64,000 bases of DNA from Ditylenchus dipsaci (taxonomy: Eukaryota > Nematoda > Chromadorea > Rhabditida > Anguinidae), in contig SADC01001318.1 in the NCBI GenBank assembly GCA_004194705.1, forward strand, positions 558,001-622,000, read 5' to 3'. The translations under genes were made by a program, and so were the position numbers. Shown here one piece after another: positions 11,901 to 23,347 of this stretch. The notes below the pieces were generated by a model. That model was not told the origin of the DNA and did not search any database. It worked only from the letters and a program-made list of their open reading frames with translations. Within the stretch, counting starts at the first letter, position 1. The number at the start of each line of letters is the position of its first letter.

Positions 11901-12141
11901 GGTTTAATTCTTATTCTACCCAAGAAAACCATCTGCTAGCAAATTTAGTGACCAGAGCTGAAATGGCAAATCATAATGCGAATATTTTGAACTCTCAGGT
12001 TCAAATCCTCCCGGGTGCATACCCTATTTTTCGGTATCACTGTGAGACTATTTGAAGAGTTTGGTTCTATCAAAAGTTTGAGTTCTATTCCTCTGGCGCA
12101 AAATCACCTCGCATCCCCCTCCTCCTCTGTTGTTTTCTTTT
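8980..12141. other. Non-coding stretch, probably Hox gene B intron
   Basis: No exon recognised. It contains a small palindrome at 9162-9247 (GTCAAACCTCGGTTA / TAACCAAGGTTTGAC), one copy of the hairpin repeat family at 9797-9902, balanced non-repetitive sequence at 9270-9400 and 10310-10700 that might be regulatory, and a SINE-like unit near 11715-11780 (GAACCTGTGACCTAGAGCG). Confidence 0.5.
9797..9902. repeat. Hairpin repeat family (GCGCGCATCTC), copy 1
   Basis: A GC-rich palindromic core (CAAGCCCCTTGCGCCCTTGAAGGGGGCGCAGG) is flanked by GGGTATGCGTGTCTCAACCCC on one side and GAAATGCGCGCACTCACTTTC on the other. The surrounding text (CATGCATCCAGAGTCTCTTTCGAGC, CTTGATCATAAATGCATAAAGAG) recurs around the other copies, so a longer dispersed repeat is present. 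Confidence 0.75.
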
Positions 12142-12336
12142 AAAGGACCATGGCTTTTGCTCGCAGTGGCATGTGCAAAATTTGAATTGGCGGGGGACAA
12201 TTTTCTTTCTTCTAGAGCTATACTCTTTTGAGTCATTTCAAACGACTCCAAAGAGTCAAGTTTGAGACGAAAGAGAAGTGTCCTCCGCCAATTCGAATTT
12301 TGCATATGCCAGTGCGTGCAAAAACCATGGTCCTTC
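12142..12336. repeat. Palindromic MITE (AGGACCATGG family), copy 1
   Basis: AAGGACCATGG, TGGCATGTGCAAAATTTGAA and TTGGCGGGGGACA on the left mirror TGTCCTCCGCCAATTCGAA and AAACCATGGTCCTT on the right. The centre contains ACTCTTTTGAGTCATTT / AAACGACTCCAAAGAGT. A second copy lies at 17634-17816 and a partial centre and right arm at about 36845-36925. Confidence 0.8.
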
Positions 12337-13456
12337 AAGCATCAAAACTAAATTTGAAAAAAATAATGATGAGAACTATAGTTGAACGTGTGACCACAAA
12401 ATTCTAAAAAACAACAGGGGTACCAAGGCAACTTTCGCACGAGATAGTGAGATAGCGTCAAAGTTTGTTGCCGTATTATCTCTAATGATCCCACATCTCT
12501 AAAAAACCCACACCCCTCGTTTGACTAGGATTTCAGAGTAAGGGCCATTTTTGATTTAGAATTTCAAGATTTTTGGGGATTGAAAAATAATCATACAGTG
12601 GGATTAATAGAGAGAATACGGTATATTATATTTATGAAGCAGAAATCCTAAACAATAGAAAAAAAATTGTTATAAAAAAAGGTTAGTTTAAAAAAAATAC
12701 ACAAGTTAGCGTGGAACAGTAAAATGTGCTCTAAAAGTTTATAGAAGTTGGATGTTTTCACTAACAAAAAAATTCAATTAGCTTGAAATATCCGAAATAG
12801 CTAAGAGTAGCTCAGAGTGAATTTTTATACCACTAAATTTTGGAATTCACACCCGAGTTAAATTCGGTATACACACTCCAGTAAAAAATCAGCTTGGGGG
12901 ACCAAAAAAATTTTTTAAAATTTTTTATGAAAAATTTTAAATTTTTTTCACAAAAAATTTTTTTTATAGAAAAACAGTTTAAAAAATTTGCCTTGTTCGC
13001 TCAAGCTGATTTTGACTGGGGTGTGTATACCGAAACTGGTCCGTTTCATACTTGCTATCAGCCAGAATTCATTATACTTTATGTAAAAAATGTTTTACCG
13101 GTGAGCTTCAACAAATCTTGAGTTTTTGAGATGAGACCATAAATTTTGGATTAAAAACAACAAATTGATAGAAACTAATGAACATTTTTAAAAAAGAGCG
13201 ATTACCCGACCAAGGATTGATGATAATGAGACGTTCCAGCAGTTAATTACGGTCGTCACTCCACTATTTAAGTACCCAAACATCCAAGTCTAGTGGCGCA
13301 AATGTTTGTGTAAGGAGAAAAAAGAGCTGAGAAAAATAGATTGTTTATTGCCCATTAAAATATTAAGAAGTAGGTAATAACGTACAAAATAGTATAGTGC
13401 ACACCACAACAATCGATTCAAAGCCAGTTTATTTTTGTGTGGTGGTGCAGAATTCT

Positions 13457-13689
13457 GGGCCCTGTTTTACTTATGGGTGCCTTTTTTTGCCTTGGTCCCC
13501 CCTGTTGTTTTTTAAAGTTTTTTTATTGAAAATATCAATAAAAAAATTTACTTCTGCGACTCTTTCTACAAGCTGATGACCATGATTTGGGTCTAAATTT
13601 TTTTAGAAAAACAGTAAAAATAAATAATAAAAATTAAAAAACCAACAGGGGGCCAACGCAGAAAATGCACGCATAAATAAAACAGAGCC
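13457..13689. repeat. Palindromic element with GGGCCCTGTTTTA ends
   Basis: GGGCCCTGTTTTACTTATGG on the left mirrors CATAAATAAAACAGAGCC on the right. CCTTGGTCCCCCCTGTTGTTTTTTA inside mirrors TTAAAAAACCAACAGGGGGCCAA. No target duplication was identified. Confidence 0.6.
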
Positions 13690-15467
13690 GAATTTTGTAC
13701 TGAATCTTTTTATTGCGGTGGATTTTTTTAAAGCGACGATTTTTTGCCAGAAAAGTATTGCAAAAATGAATTGAATTAGTAAAAAAAGTTTTCCCGCTAG
13801 TCAAACCCGTAATTCTGACACCGGATTAACCCTAGGACTACTTTGGGGTCAATGTGACCCCAGGACACTTTTCAAAAGGGCGCTAAATTTTATTTCACAC
13901 ATTTAGAGAGGCTTATTTTGTGTGACTTCGTTTGTCTCCATGTTAGCTACATTTCGACCACATTTCTGAAGATTTTGCAATTTATAAAATTTAAAAAGCA
14001 GCACCTTATACGGCTGGGATCAATATGACCCTAACGCCTACGAAAGTTGTTGATAGGCATCACGTGAACAATTTTAACAACATCTTAGTGCTATCTTGGA
14101 GCGCAGCTCAAAAGCTACAAGACCTATTTCACAGAAAAGTTTTAAAAAATTTGAGTGTTGAAATATGGCTCTTTGGAAAAAAAATCAATTTCTTTAAAAA
14201 AGGACCAAAAACCTTCCTGCCAGGAACTACCTTGCCAACAATTTTTGACAAACAGTTCTTTTTGCCATTTTGATGCAAAAAAGCAATGTTCTTGTTGGAT
14301 TCCACATACAGTCTACTCTCGATAAACCGGCACCCTGGGGACCAGCTTAGGGTGCCGGTTTATCGGGAGTAAACTTTGGAGAATTTTCTTGTCTTCCAGC
14401 CAAATCATGATTTTTTACAGTGCCAGTCTATCAAGAGTGCCAATTTATCGGGTGCCAGTTTATCAACATCATTTTTTTGCCGTGAACTCCTGTTATTTAT
14501 TGCAATTATTTAGGCTTAGTCAAGGATTGGCTAAGGTAGCTTATGATAGACTCAAACCGGAGTTTTTGTCATGAAGCTGGCCAGTGTTTGGCTAAACTGA
14601 AGCCTAAACAATCATAAAAACAACAGCGGACTAAGGTAAAAATTGATGTTTTGGATGTCTAAACAAGAACAGCTTCTTTGACACCTTATTCTAAAATTAA
14701 AAAACTAGGGTCTCAAAAAGTACAATTAAAAAAACCACTCAAGGTCGTGGGTTATATGGTATTTGCTAGTATAGTATCAATGCTAATAAATCTTTTAACT
14801 TTAACTTTTTTCCGAATTTTTTATATTTTTAAAAAAGGAGATTAGTACGCAAAGGTGGCTTAGGGTGTGGAATTTTCATGAGCTGAGCGAATATTCCAGA
14901 GCTGGTATAACTTTTAAGAAACAAACTTTGTCAATTGTCTATACAACTTTCAAGAAAAATACTTCAAATACTTCATGCAGCTTAAGCAGAATCATAATAA
15001 ATGGCCTGGCTGCTAAGGCGGCTTTTAAATAGGGTTATAGGAATTGCCGTTTTTTTCTCGGACAAAATTCAGTAAAAAACATTTGTTAGGATTATAAGAG
15101 AAATTCTACAATTATCAACGTACAGTTATAGACGTACAGTATGTAGTTAATAGTACGTAGTTGACGTAACTGATTTTGCCCAAACAATTGTCCGGAAAAT
15201 TTCTGAAAAGATTTTGCTCGAGCAGTAATCCAACCACAGGTCAAACCACGGGTTCACATGATAAGAAAAAAAACCAAGTTCAAAGCCAACGTCTTAGAAA
15301 GCAAGCAACTTTTGGAACTTGTAAAGCAATCGAAAATGTGTGTTATTGTTCCAGCTAAAAGGCCCGAATCAATGGGCCAGGAGATGTGTTGTTGAAATAG
15401 AAGAATATAAGCAAGGGCGAGTAGTAGGAGTAAATTACTATCATTAAAGTGAAATATGTGAAGTCGT

Positions 15468-15579
15468 AAAACCTTTCTTCTGTCAGTTGGGAGGGGGAAA
15501 TGGGTGCAATGCAAAAATAGCCCCCTACCACCACCAGAATTGCTGATGCAAAGGCAGCACGTCCCTTTATGAACATTCT
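15468..15579 (-). CDS. Possible exon, unidentified
   Basis: On the minus strand a strong acceptor (TCTATATTTTGCAG) precedes a segment of balanced composition that ends at AGAAAG|GTTTTAC, a possible donor. Two frames stay open. One is hydrophobic (FIKGRAAFASAILVVVGGYF), which would suit a membrane segment. The other is NVHKGTCCLCISNSGGGRG. There is no recognisable domain and no partner exon, so it could equally be intronic sequence of Hox gene B. Confidence 0.22.
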
Positions 15580-17016
15580 GCAAAATATAGAAGACGAAAA
15601 AACCGATTTGCAAAACTTTTTTAGAGTGTGGCATTTTTTTGTTGTAATTTTTTTAAATGAATATTTTTCACTCCAATGCAGTCAGACCCTGATAAAGTAG
15701 CCTTCTGGAACTGATTTGCATGGAACTCAAGTGATTAAGTGACCACATGAACCTTTAAGTCAAAACTTTTGATCGCCCAATTTTTTTGGGCTCTGACGCC
15801 ACGTCTCCCTGATGCTGTTTTTTGGTTCTTATCGGTTACACATATCACAGAAACAACAAATTAGGATACTTGAGAAAATTTAAAAATAAAAAATTTGAAT
15901 TAATCATAGTGAAGAAAAAATGGCGGAATTTCGCCGGTCGTTTTTAGATATGAAAACAGATTTGCCATAATACTACTGCATCCAATAGTATTAGTCTTTT
16001 TAACAAATCTATTTTTATATCTAAAAATGACCGGATAAATCGGAATCTTTGTCGGTCGGACCCTAGGCGGGAACAAACTTTTTGAGTTATCGTTGAATCG
16101 AGAGGCTATTGTATAATGAAGCCAATAAAAGCTACCCCTATTGTAACCGCCGATTTGACTTTGGACGGAACATCTGGAATATCAACCAACTTGACTTTGC
16201 ATGAGGAGAATGGAGCACTTTGATCATAGGATAATATCAGTCATGTCGTTCCTTATCACTGTCATTTGAATAGCATATCTGGATTATTTCTTAGGCACTC
16301 GAGATGTGAAACAAAGAAGCGGATTGCATTCTTCACCGGCCAAGTAGAAGACCTCACTGCAGGCTTCGATCAAAACCGTGCTGAGGGGGACCCGTATCGC
16401 AACGACTGACATTTCGGAGAATTCTGCATAACTGATCAATCAAAATCCAGTATGAATATGAATCCAGTGATTCCGACCACGTTAGCTTGTACATCTGGAG
16501 AGACTGGATGTTCTATATTTTAAGTATATAGATTCTGAAACTGTAAAGGGGAGGAAACTTTATATACGCATCGCCTAGGGTCGCAGGTCCTCTAAGTGCA
16601 TAACTTATTTTTTTATTAGGTTCACTGACTTCTAGGGCCAAAAAATATCGAGGAATCGATCGGGATTATTTTCAGCATAGCTTTTTTTGTCAGCAATGCC
16701 CTAATTTTGGGATTTCATGGAATGACAGCTCTGTGTAGTACGCCATAATATTGGACATCATTGGATTTTTTTTGAATTCTTACTTTGTTTGTTTATTTTT
16801 TCTGTTTGATAGCTCAAATGGAAGCCTAGAGTCTTGACTACATTTTAGTGTATAAAACATGTGACTTGTAGAAAAAAGTCAGAATATATCAACCAAAGTA
16901 GTCAAAGAAAAACCCCAAAACCTATCGATTTTCAGAAACTGAGCCTATTTTAGCCTATGAATAAGCTCCAGCAGCTGTGAAACCCTGCGCCAAGTATTTT
17001 GTTATATAGCTGAGAG

Positions 17017-17505
17017 CAGGCTTGGCAGATTGTGTTCCGGCGGGATTCGGGATTGGGATTTTCGAAATTTTCGGGATCGGGATTTGGCTTTTGGACCGGC
17101 GGGATTCGGGATCGGGATTTTCAAAATTTTCGGGATCGGGATTCTCAAAAATGTCAGGATCCCGATCGGGATTTTCCGCTAATGAATTTATTCGATTAGA
17201 TATTTCAAAGAATTTATTTTAACACACCATTTCAACACGGAGAATTTCGATCAATAAGTAAAGTTAACATATTCTAGAGCTTTGTTGAGGAAAATTAGTT
17301 GTTCGGCTTTTGAACTGAACTGATTGAAAATTTTAGACTACACATTTTGAGACTACACAAACACAGAGGACATGACTCATGTAATAAGTATCTGTCATGA
17401 TTAACTTAATCATGGTTTCCGGCGGGATCCGCGATTGGGATTTTCAAAATTTTCGGGATTAGGATTCGGGATTCCCATGGGATTCCCGTCCCGTTGCCAA
17501 GCCTA
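17017..17505. mobile_element. hAT-like MITE with CGGGATTCGGGATCGG tandem interior
   Basis: Ends CAGGCTTGGCA and TGCCAAGCCTA are inverted repeats. An 8-bp duplication GCTGAGAG lies at 17009-17016 and 17506-17513. The interior is a minisatellite of GGGATTCGGGATCGGGATTTTC units at 17040-17180, with inverted partners near 17415-17490. The apparent frame there (IGIFEIFGIGI...) is an artefact of the repeat. Confidence 0.85.
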
Positions 17506-17633
17506 GCTGAGAGTGTGAGGATCATTTTGACACCAAATTTGTGTATAAAAGAAAGTAAACAAATAAGGTTTGCATCCAGTAGTAGTCGACCCTGTGACTT
17601 TGGCGACGCGTATATAAAGTTTCCTCCCCCTTT

Positions 17634-17816
17634 AAAGGACCATGGTTTTTACGCGCAGTGGCATGTGCAAAATTTAAATTGGCGGGGACACTTTTCTTTC
17701 TTCTCATGTTGTACTCTTTCGAGTCATTCGAAATAACTAGAAAGAGTTCACTGATAGACGAAAGAGAAGTGTCCCCCGCCAATTCGAATTTCGCGCAAAA
17801 ACCATGGTCCTTTAAA
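17634..17816. repeat. Palindromic MITE (AGGACCATGG family), copy 2
   Basis: AAGGACCATGGTTTTTACGC on the left mirrors GCGCAAAAACCATGGTCCTT on the right. The GGCGGGGACACTTTTCTTTC arm mirrors GAAAGAGAAGTGTCCCCCGCC. It is closely related to the copy at 12142-12336. Confidence 0.8.
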
Positions 17817-19349
17817 GTCATCTATCAAGTCGACTGGACAAGACTAGAAATATTCAACCAGCCTAGAGTCAGGCTTCAGCCTTGGCTGACTCTCGACTTC
17901 ACATCTAAAAAATAGCCTTGAAACCCTGGATTGGACAAGAGCGAATTTTCTTAGGAAAATGTTCAAATTAATTTAATGGCAAATTAACTGATTTTTAGTT
18001 GACACCAGAAATATATCAATCTTTTAAGCCACAGAGTTGACCGAAAAATCTCCACCATTTTCAAAAAACTGGTGTACGTAACCGCCTGCATGGTTGACGT
18101 TCGTAGAGTCCCTTACCCTCGCGATTCTCCATATTTGTGGGTTTATCAGGGATTGCGGATTCTCAATAAGCTGCAAGAATATATACTTCTTGTTGATTTC
18201 CGTCATTATCTGTGAAAATCGGATGGCGGCATAACTGAACATTACCAACAAAATATTTTTTTGCTAAAAGCCAGTCAAAAAAAATCGATGAGCATTAGTT
18301 TTTCGCATTGCCTTGAAACCGATGCAGCTTATTTTGTAAAGCAAGTTTCTCATTTTTACAAAATTTCAAAAAATATTTTAAATGAAAATTTACAAATCAA
18401 AATCAATCAATTAAACTTATAGTGACTTTCAAAGTGATTTTTTTTGCATCTATTAAAAATTTGATTTAAGATTGCGAAAGAAGATAAGTAGAGCTCACTC
18501 CATTCATCTTTTGATTGGTTAAATTGGTGAAATTAAATTTTGATCTGTCTTCAATAATTTGAAGAATTCATTTACGGTGACCAAATATTTTCTACTATTA
18601 TCAAAATTTGTCCTACGACATTTTCTACTATTTTTCGGTGAAATGCGGCTGTTTTGCCCGAATTTCACCGAAAAGTAGTAGAACATGTCGCGGGACAAAT
18701 TCTGCTAATAGTAGAAAATGTCTGATTGCCTTCATTTACTAAAACTTATTCACACAGTTTTTTATAATTTTTTCCCTTATTTTCTCTGGAAAATAAATTT
18801 GAAAACTAAATTAGCGTGGAAATCCTGCCACGAAAAAGTTAAACACCTATTTTAGGCGGTTTGTATTTAGCGTTCTCATAGGATTTCACTTCTATTCAAT
18901 TATTTACATTGATTGTTTTAAATGCATTATTATATTTATTTCTGGCTTTTTATTCTAAAATTATAGACAGTAACCCGGCACTAAAAAGATGTCCTCAAGG
19001 GTGCCGGCTTATCGAAGCTTGATTGTTGCCGGCATTTTTACTTTTTTTTGAAAATTTATGCCGTCGTTATGTATTATTGCACGATTCTAAACTCCAGTAC
19101 TCACGTTGTAAAATATAATGCAAAATGAAAACATAGCGACAGCGGCCCAAGTGACGGTCCCCCTCCGAAGAGTATTTTTCTCTAAGCTAACTTCTTTCAT
19201 TTTTCACCTACCGTATTTACTATAATAGTAGCCCCGAGGTCACTAATTATCAACCTACCGAAAATCGGAAAAATTCGAGGTCGGTCTCGAGATTTTTGGG
19301 TGCCCAACCAAAATCAAAAAAGAGGAATCGGTAGAGCTCGCGGGAGTTA
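17817..19349. other. AT-rich non-coding stretch
   Basis: No gene seen. It holds a palindrome at about 18575-18728 (TATTTTCTACTATTA...AAATTTGTCC mirrored by GGACAAATTCTGCTAATAGTAGAAAAT) and short sequences related to the TCTACCGATTCC repeat also found near 33990 and 44560. Confidence 0.5.
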
Positions 19350-20125
19350 ATGAGTGGTAAACTTTTGAAAAATGTTTAAAAAATCCATGGCAAAAACACA
19401 GGCTGAAGTACCTTATATCGCTCTCTCGCAAAACGCCACAAATTATGTTTTTTGTGTGTTTTAACAACTGAAACATGCTTAGAACATGTTTTTAGGTGGC
19501 GGAAAACCATTTCCTGGGAAAAAAAATTTTCATCAAAAATCGACCAAAACCATGATTTCAATTTTTACCATGTTTTTCAACATGGGACTTGGCAAAAAGA
19601 GTCTCATTATGCATTTTTGATTATGAGTCTTGTTCAGAATCATGAATAAGGTAAGTGAGTGCGCGCATCTCTAACTCTCAAGCCCCTGCGCCCCTTCGGG
19701 GGCGGGGGCTTGGAGTTGAGATGCGCACACCCACATACCTTAGACACAAATCACTCGAAAGTGACTCTGGATGCATGAAAAAGCATGCATACCAGAGTTT
19801 ATTTATGCGGTAGGCCCCAGCATTCAAAACTATGTTCAAATCGAGCTTCAAATCGTAGAAGAAATGCTTGATGAATTCTAATATTGTTGTTAAGTCGATT
19901 TTCCACCAACAAGGGTTATCATGGTTTTGGTCGATTTTTGATGAAAATTTTTTTCCCAGGAAATGGCTTTCCGCCACCTAAAAACATGTTTTGAGCATGT
20001 TTCAGTGGTTAAAACACACAAAAAACATAATTTGTGGCGTTTTGCGAGAGAACGATATAAGGTACTTCAGCCTGTGTTTTTACCATGGATTTTTTAAACA
20101 TTTTTCAAAAGTTTACCACTCATTT
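19350..20125. repeat. Fold-back element containing a hairpin-family copy
   Basis: The left arm (GAGTGGTAAACTTTTGAAAA ... GGAAAACCATTTCCTGGGAA ... ATCGACCAAAACCATGA) is repeated inverted at about 19915-20125. The hairpin-family repeat sits near the centre at 19651-19743. The arms also contain AAAACACACAAAAAACATAA and its complement. Confidence 0.75.
19651..19743. repeat. Hairpin repeat family, copy 2
   Basis: GTAAGTGAGTGCGCGCATCTC ... AAGCCCCTGCGCCCCTTCGG ... GGGGCTTGGAGTTGAGATGCGCACACC is a near-palindrome with a GC-rich stem, followed by CATACCTTAGACACAAATCACTCGAAAGTGACTCTGG, which recurs with the other copies. Confidence 0.8.
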
Positions 20126-20489
20126 TGTAGCTGAGAATCTTGCCTACAAAACGAGTGGTGAACTTTTGAAAAATATTAAAAAATCTATGGTAAAAACACA
20201 ACGCCACAAATATTGCTTTTGAAATAAAACGACCGAACTTTTGACACGACCTAATAGTATATAAAGCTCTTTTGCAATATTTAAGAATAGTCATATTTTG
20301 GGCCCAAAACTTGTAAAGTCATTTTGAGATGTTGACGAGCATTTCGATCACTTTGAGTGACCAGAAGTTAAAGGGGCATGCTCGTCGCCAAGGGGAATAT
20401 TTTGAAAGGCTGGTACCAGCGAAATTCAAATTCAAACGACAATAAATTTGACGAAATTTTGGAAAAGTCGGGGAAAAATTATACCTTCA

Positions 20490-20518
20490 GTGGGAATCGA
20501 ACCGACGACCAACTATCG
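20490..20518 (-). pseudogene. 3' half of a tRNA-like sequence, split by insertion
   Basis: Minus-strand reading gives a T-arm-like GTCGTCGGTTCGATTCCCACTG. The other half (CAGTGGCCTAATGTGAAAGC...) lies at 21120-21157, beyond the inserted element. Joined through the duplicated CGATAGTTGG, the halves give CAGTGG...CCCACTG acceptor-like pairing. It is a tRNA-like relic; the anticodon cannot be assigned with confidence. Confidence 0.5.
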
Positions 20519-21109
20519 GGAGACAGGGCAGTTCGCCACGGTCAGTTCGCCACGTTTTTTCTAAAAAAAAATTTGACCAAAGCTTGACTTTTTGCCTTGG
20601 GGACCAAGGCAAATTACCTTGTATTAAGGCTATTCCACCTTGTTTTGGTCACTGGAGCTGGGAAAAAAGAGTCTCTATATGCATTTTATGATCAAGAGTA
20701 CTTCTCGGAATCATGTCTAAGGTAAGTGAGTGCGCGCATCTCTAACTCTCAAGCCCCCTGCGCCTCTTCGTGGGCGCAGGGGCTTGGGGGCTTGGAGTTG
20801 AGATGCGCACACCACATACCTTAGACGCAAATCACTCGAAAGTGACTCTGGATGCATAAAAAATGTATGCATACCAGAGTTTATTTATGCGGTAGGCCCC
20901 AGTCAACAAAACTATGTTGAAATTCCAACTTTTTGGGGTATCCAGTTACAAACAATATCTGCGGAAATGTACAAAAAACTCTTTTTGCATGATGAGCGTA
21001 ATTACCAAAACTCAAAAACACTTTACAAAACGGTATTTCACAGTGATTACCGTCAAACTGTGCTTAGGTGCTAATAACTGGAAGAAAGCGTGGCGAACTG
21101 ACCGTACAC
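20519..21109. mobile_element. Non-autonomous MULE, 591 bp
   Basis: Flanked by a perfect 10-bp duplication CCAACTATCG (20509-20518 and 21110-21119). The left end is GGAGACAGGGCAGTTCGCC and the right end GGCGAACTGACCGTACAC. These match the ends of the 3.9-kb MULE at 37220-41102 (GGAGACAGGTCAGTTCGCC ... GGCGAACTGACCGTACAC). The interior is unrelated to transposase and contains a hairpin-family copy at 20717-20824. It presumably depended on the OTU-bearing MULE transposase in trans. Confidence 0.9.
20717..20824. repeat. Hairpin repeat family, copy 3
   Basis: GTAAGTGAGTGCGCGCATCTC, CAAGCCCCCTGCGCCTCTTCG and GAGTTGAGATGCGCACACC in the same order as the other copies. It lies inside the non-autonomous MULE at 20519-21109. 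Confidence 0.8.
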
Positions 21110-21119
21110 CCAACTATCG

Positions 21120-21157
21120 CAGTTCGCCGCCGCTTTCACATTAGGCCACTGATGCTA
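21120..21157 (-). pseudogene. 5' half of the split tRNA-like sequence
   Basis: Minus-strand reading is CAGTGGCCTAATGTGAAAGC then GGCGGCGAACTG, resembling an acceptor stem plus D-arm. It is separated from its 3' half (20490-20518) by the 591-bp MULE insertion. Confidence 0.45.
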
Positions 21158-22442
21158 TTAAGCAGTCGGAGGTCTTTTGATTACTTATAACCGGGAAAGT
21201 ACTCAACAAACTTGTATTTTAAAATAATTCTTTTTTGAATTGATCTGGTACCCGCCTTTCAAAATATTCCCATCGGCGGCGAGCATGCCTCTGCAAATTA
21301 ATTATTTAGCGCTGCTCAAACATCTTAGCACCATGTTGTAGCGCAGTTCAAGAGCTGCAAAACCAACTCAGCAGCACTAGCCAGACTAGCGCCTAGGCAT
21401 CGCCCCACGCCGCGAGGCAAACCAGGCCACCCCACGCACCGGATCGGGCGGGGCCGATTTAAGCCCCCTGGGGCGGAGCAAGCCCATCACGGATCCGGAC
21501 ACCAATTAAGACGAATACGGTATTCAGTTTACCGTTCCAATCTTAAAATCTGAATTTCCCCACGTTTCTATCGTTTATGGAGAAGAATAAATAAAATTCC
21601 TACTGTAACTACGACTTTTTCTTAAATTTTGAACAGCTTGTAGCCCTGAACGGAGTCAATTCACACTTAACTTTTTTTCGACCTTACTTGAGCACTATAC
21701 TTGGAATATTTCAATTTGAAACGTCTCAATCTCTTTCTGCTCGTTTTATCCAATGTCTAAAAACACTTCTACAAAAACTGTCAAAAAATTGAGACAAGAC
21801 CCAGAGGTCAAGCGGCAAGCAAACAATTCAGACAAAACAGAAACACACCAAAATATTGGCGATTGATTGACAGGATGTCCGAGGAGCAGGCAAAACACAA
21901 CAACAACTGTCCTACCGCTCACCCACAATTTCACACCCAGCAGCCAAGAGAGGGTCAAACCTGTGGAACAAGATGGACAACTGATTGAAGCAGATCCCAC
22001 AAACCAGAAATAGCCCTAACAATCCTGTGTAGTAGCAGAGATCTTCTCTTTGCTCTCCTTCAAAACTTTTGTTCCACCAATAAATTTGGGGTTGTGTCAG
22101 ACTTCAAAGAGAGCCACCGCCTTTCTGTCTTGATAAACCTTCTTTCTTTTTTTCCTTCACTCGAGACTCTAAACCGGGGGAATGCTTTTGTTTGAGACAC
22201 AAAATGTTGATCAATAGGAGGCTGGAGATTAGAAATGAGTCAGGTTTACTGTATGTGCATAAATGCTGCTACTACTGGTTGCAATTTGCAAACTGGGTGT
22301 AAAGAGAAATTTTTAGTCATATTTTTATCAGCAAAAATTGAAAAAAGATTGAAAAACTTGTTAAAGACAGAGTGAAAATTTGAAAAAATAAGAGCCGACC
22401 ATCGATCCGCCGACCGACATACATCAAAATAAAAAAATGTTA
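21158..22442. other. Mixed stretch with an unusual GC-rich patch
   Basis: Positions 21385-21500 (CGCCCCACGCCGCGAGGCAA, GGATCGGGCGGGGCCGATTT, GGGGCGGAGCAAGCCC) are far richer in G+C than the neighbourhood and not obviously part of a repeat seen elsewhere here. Positions 21640-22200 are balanced and contain a 37-codon plus-strand frame at 21754-21867 (MSKNTSTKTVKKLRQDPEVK..., very basic) with no recognisable homology. An overlapping frame continues as KYWRLIDRMSEEQAKHNNN. Both are only weak coding candidates. Confidence 0.35.
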
Positions 22443-22514
22443 CTCCCCGGCCGGGAATCGAACCCGGGTCTCGCACGTGACAGGCGCGGATACTTACCAC
22501 TATACTACCGAGGA
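22443..22514 (-). tRNA. tRNA-Asp (GTC)
   Basis: Acceptor stem TCCTCGG pairs with CCGGGGA. The D-arm is GTATAGTGGTAAGTATC, the anticodon loop CTGTCAC gives anticodon GTC, and the T-arm CCGGGTTCGATTCCCGG has perfect stem pairing and the conserved TTCGA. Internal promoter boxes A and B are intact, so it looks functional. There is no intron. It lies 84 bp from a Tc1/mariner insertion. Confidence 0.95.
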
Positions 22515-22597
22515 CATGTTGAAGCCTTATCAGTTTTCGTGAAAGAATGAATTTTTTATTCTTCAAAAGCATTTTTCCTTTTTTCTAGTTGAGAATA

Positions 22598-23347
22598 CAG
22601 GGTGAGTTTTTATAATTTTTGTTTTGGCCATAAATTTTTTTAATTTCCACTTTCCGACCAGATCTTTTTTTAATTTAAAAGAACACACTGTCGCAAATAG
22701 AATGACACCAAATTTCCCAATAATTTTCATTTGTAACACCAACAAAATCAAAATCAACAAAAGCAACAATTTTCAACAAATTTTACTGAATTTTCAAAGT
22801 TTTTAATTTTGGTATTTTTGCTCAGTGCTTCTTCTGAGTGTCGAAGAGCTCAATAACTTAAGCTGTCTTTTTTTGGCGTTTGTACATACTAAAAACAAAT
22901 CCAAGCAAAACCATTTAACAAAAACAATGAAAAGTATAAAAATTCGAAAAAACCTTTGTTGCGATTGGTTTCTTATCCTTGAGATCACCATCCTGAAACT
23001 TGGCATACCACGCTTTGAGCCTTTTACCATCCGGAGCTGTCACCTTGCGGTTGTTTGCGCGGAATTCTCTCCTGTATCGTTTCTAGAAGCTGGCTGTGCT
23101 TTTTCCTTCTTCAATTAACCATTCAACACATTTCGATCGTTCTTGAGGCGAGTAATGCATCTGAAAAGACACATTTGTGAGAAGACCAAAATTTACAAAA
23201 GCAAGATCAGTATAAAAATGTGGGTTTGGTGTCATTCTCTTTGCGACAGTGTGTTCTTTCAAATAAAAAAAAAGATCTGGTCGGAAAGTGGAAATTAAAA
23301 AAAGTTATGGTAAAAATTCACTCGGGCGTTTATAAAAACTCACCCTG
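22598..23347. mobile_element. Tc1/mariner-type element, truncated
   Basis: Ends CAGGGTGAGTTTTTATAA and TTATAAAAACTCACCCTG sit between TA dinucleotides at 22596-22597 and 23348-23349. Long inverted repeats extend inwards (CCACTTTCCGACCAGATC, AGAACACACTGTCGCAAA). The interior carries a broken N-terminal transposase frame on the minus strand. Confidence 0.85.
22950..23160 (-). pseudogene. Mariner-like transposase N-terminal HTH, interrupted by a stop
   Basis: The minus-strand frame from ATG at 23158-23160 reads MHYSPQERSKCVEWLIEEGK, STASF, an in-frame TAG, then KRYRREFRANNRKVTAPDGK and RLKAWYAKFQ. This is the YSPQER...FR..F....P....L..W..KF pattern of the HTH domain (DUF4817-type) found at the N terminus of some mariner-related transposases. 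The catalytic domain is missing and the stop confirms decay. Confidence 0.65.

Larger units (their letters stand above)
12340..17008. other. Repeat-rich AT stretch without a firm gene
   Basis: It holds a palindromic element (13457-13689), a short palindrome of GATAAACCGGCACCCTGGGG type at 14315-14375, and one exon candidate (15468-15579). A short palindrome at 15930-16040 is centred on GGTCGTTTTTAGATATGAAA. Nothing else is supportable. Confidence 0.5.
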
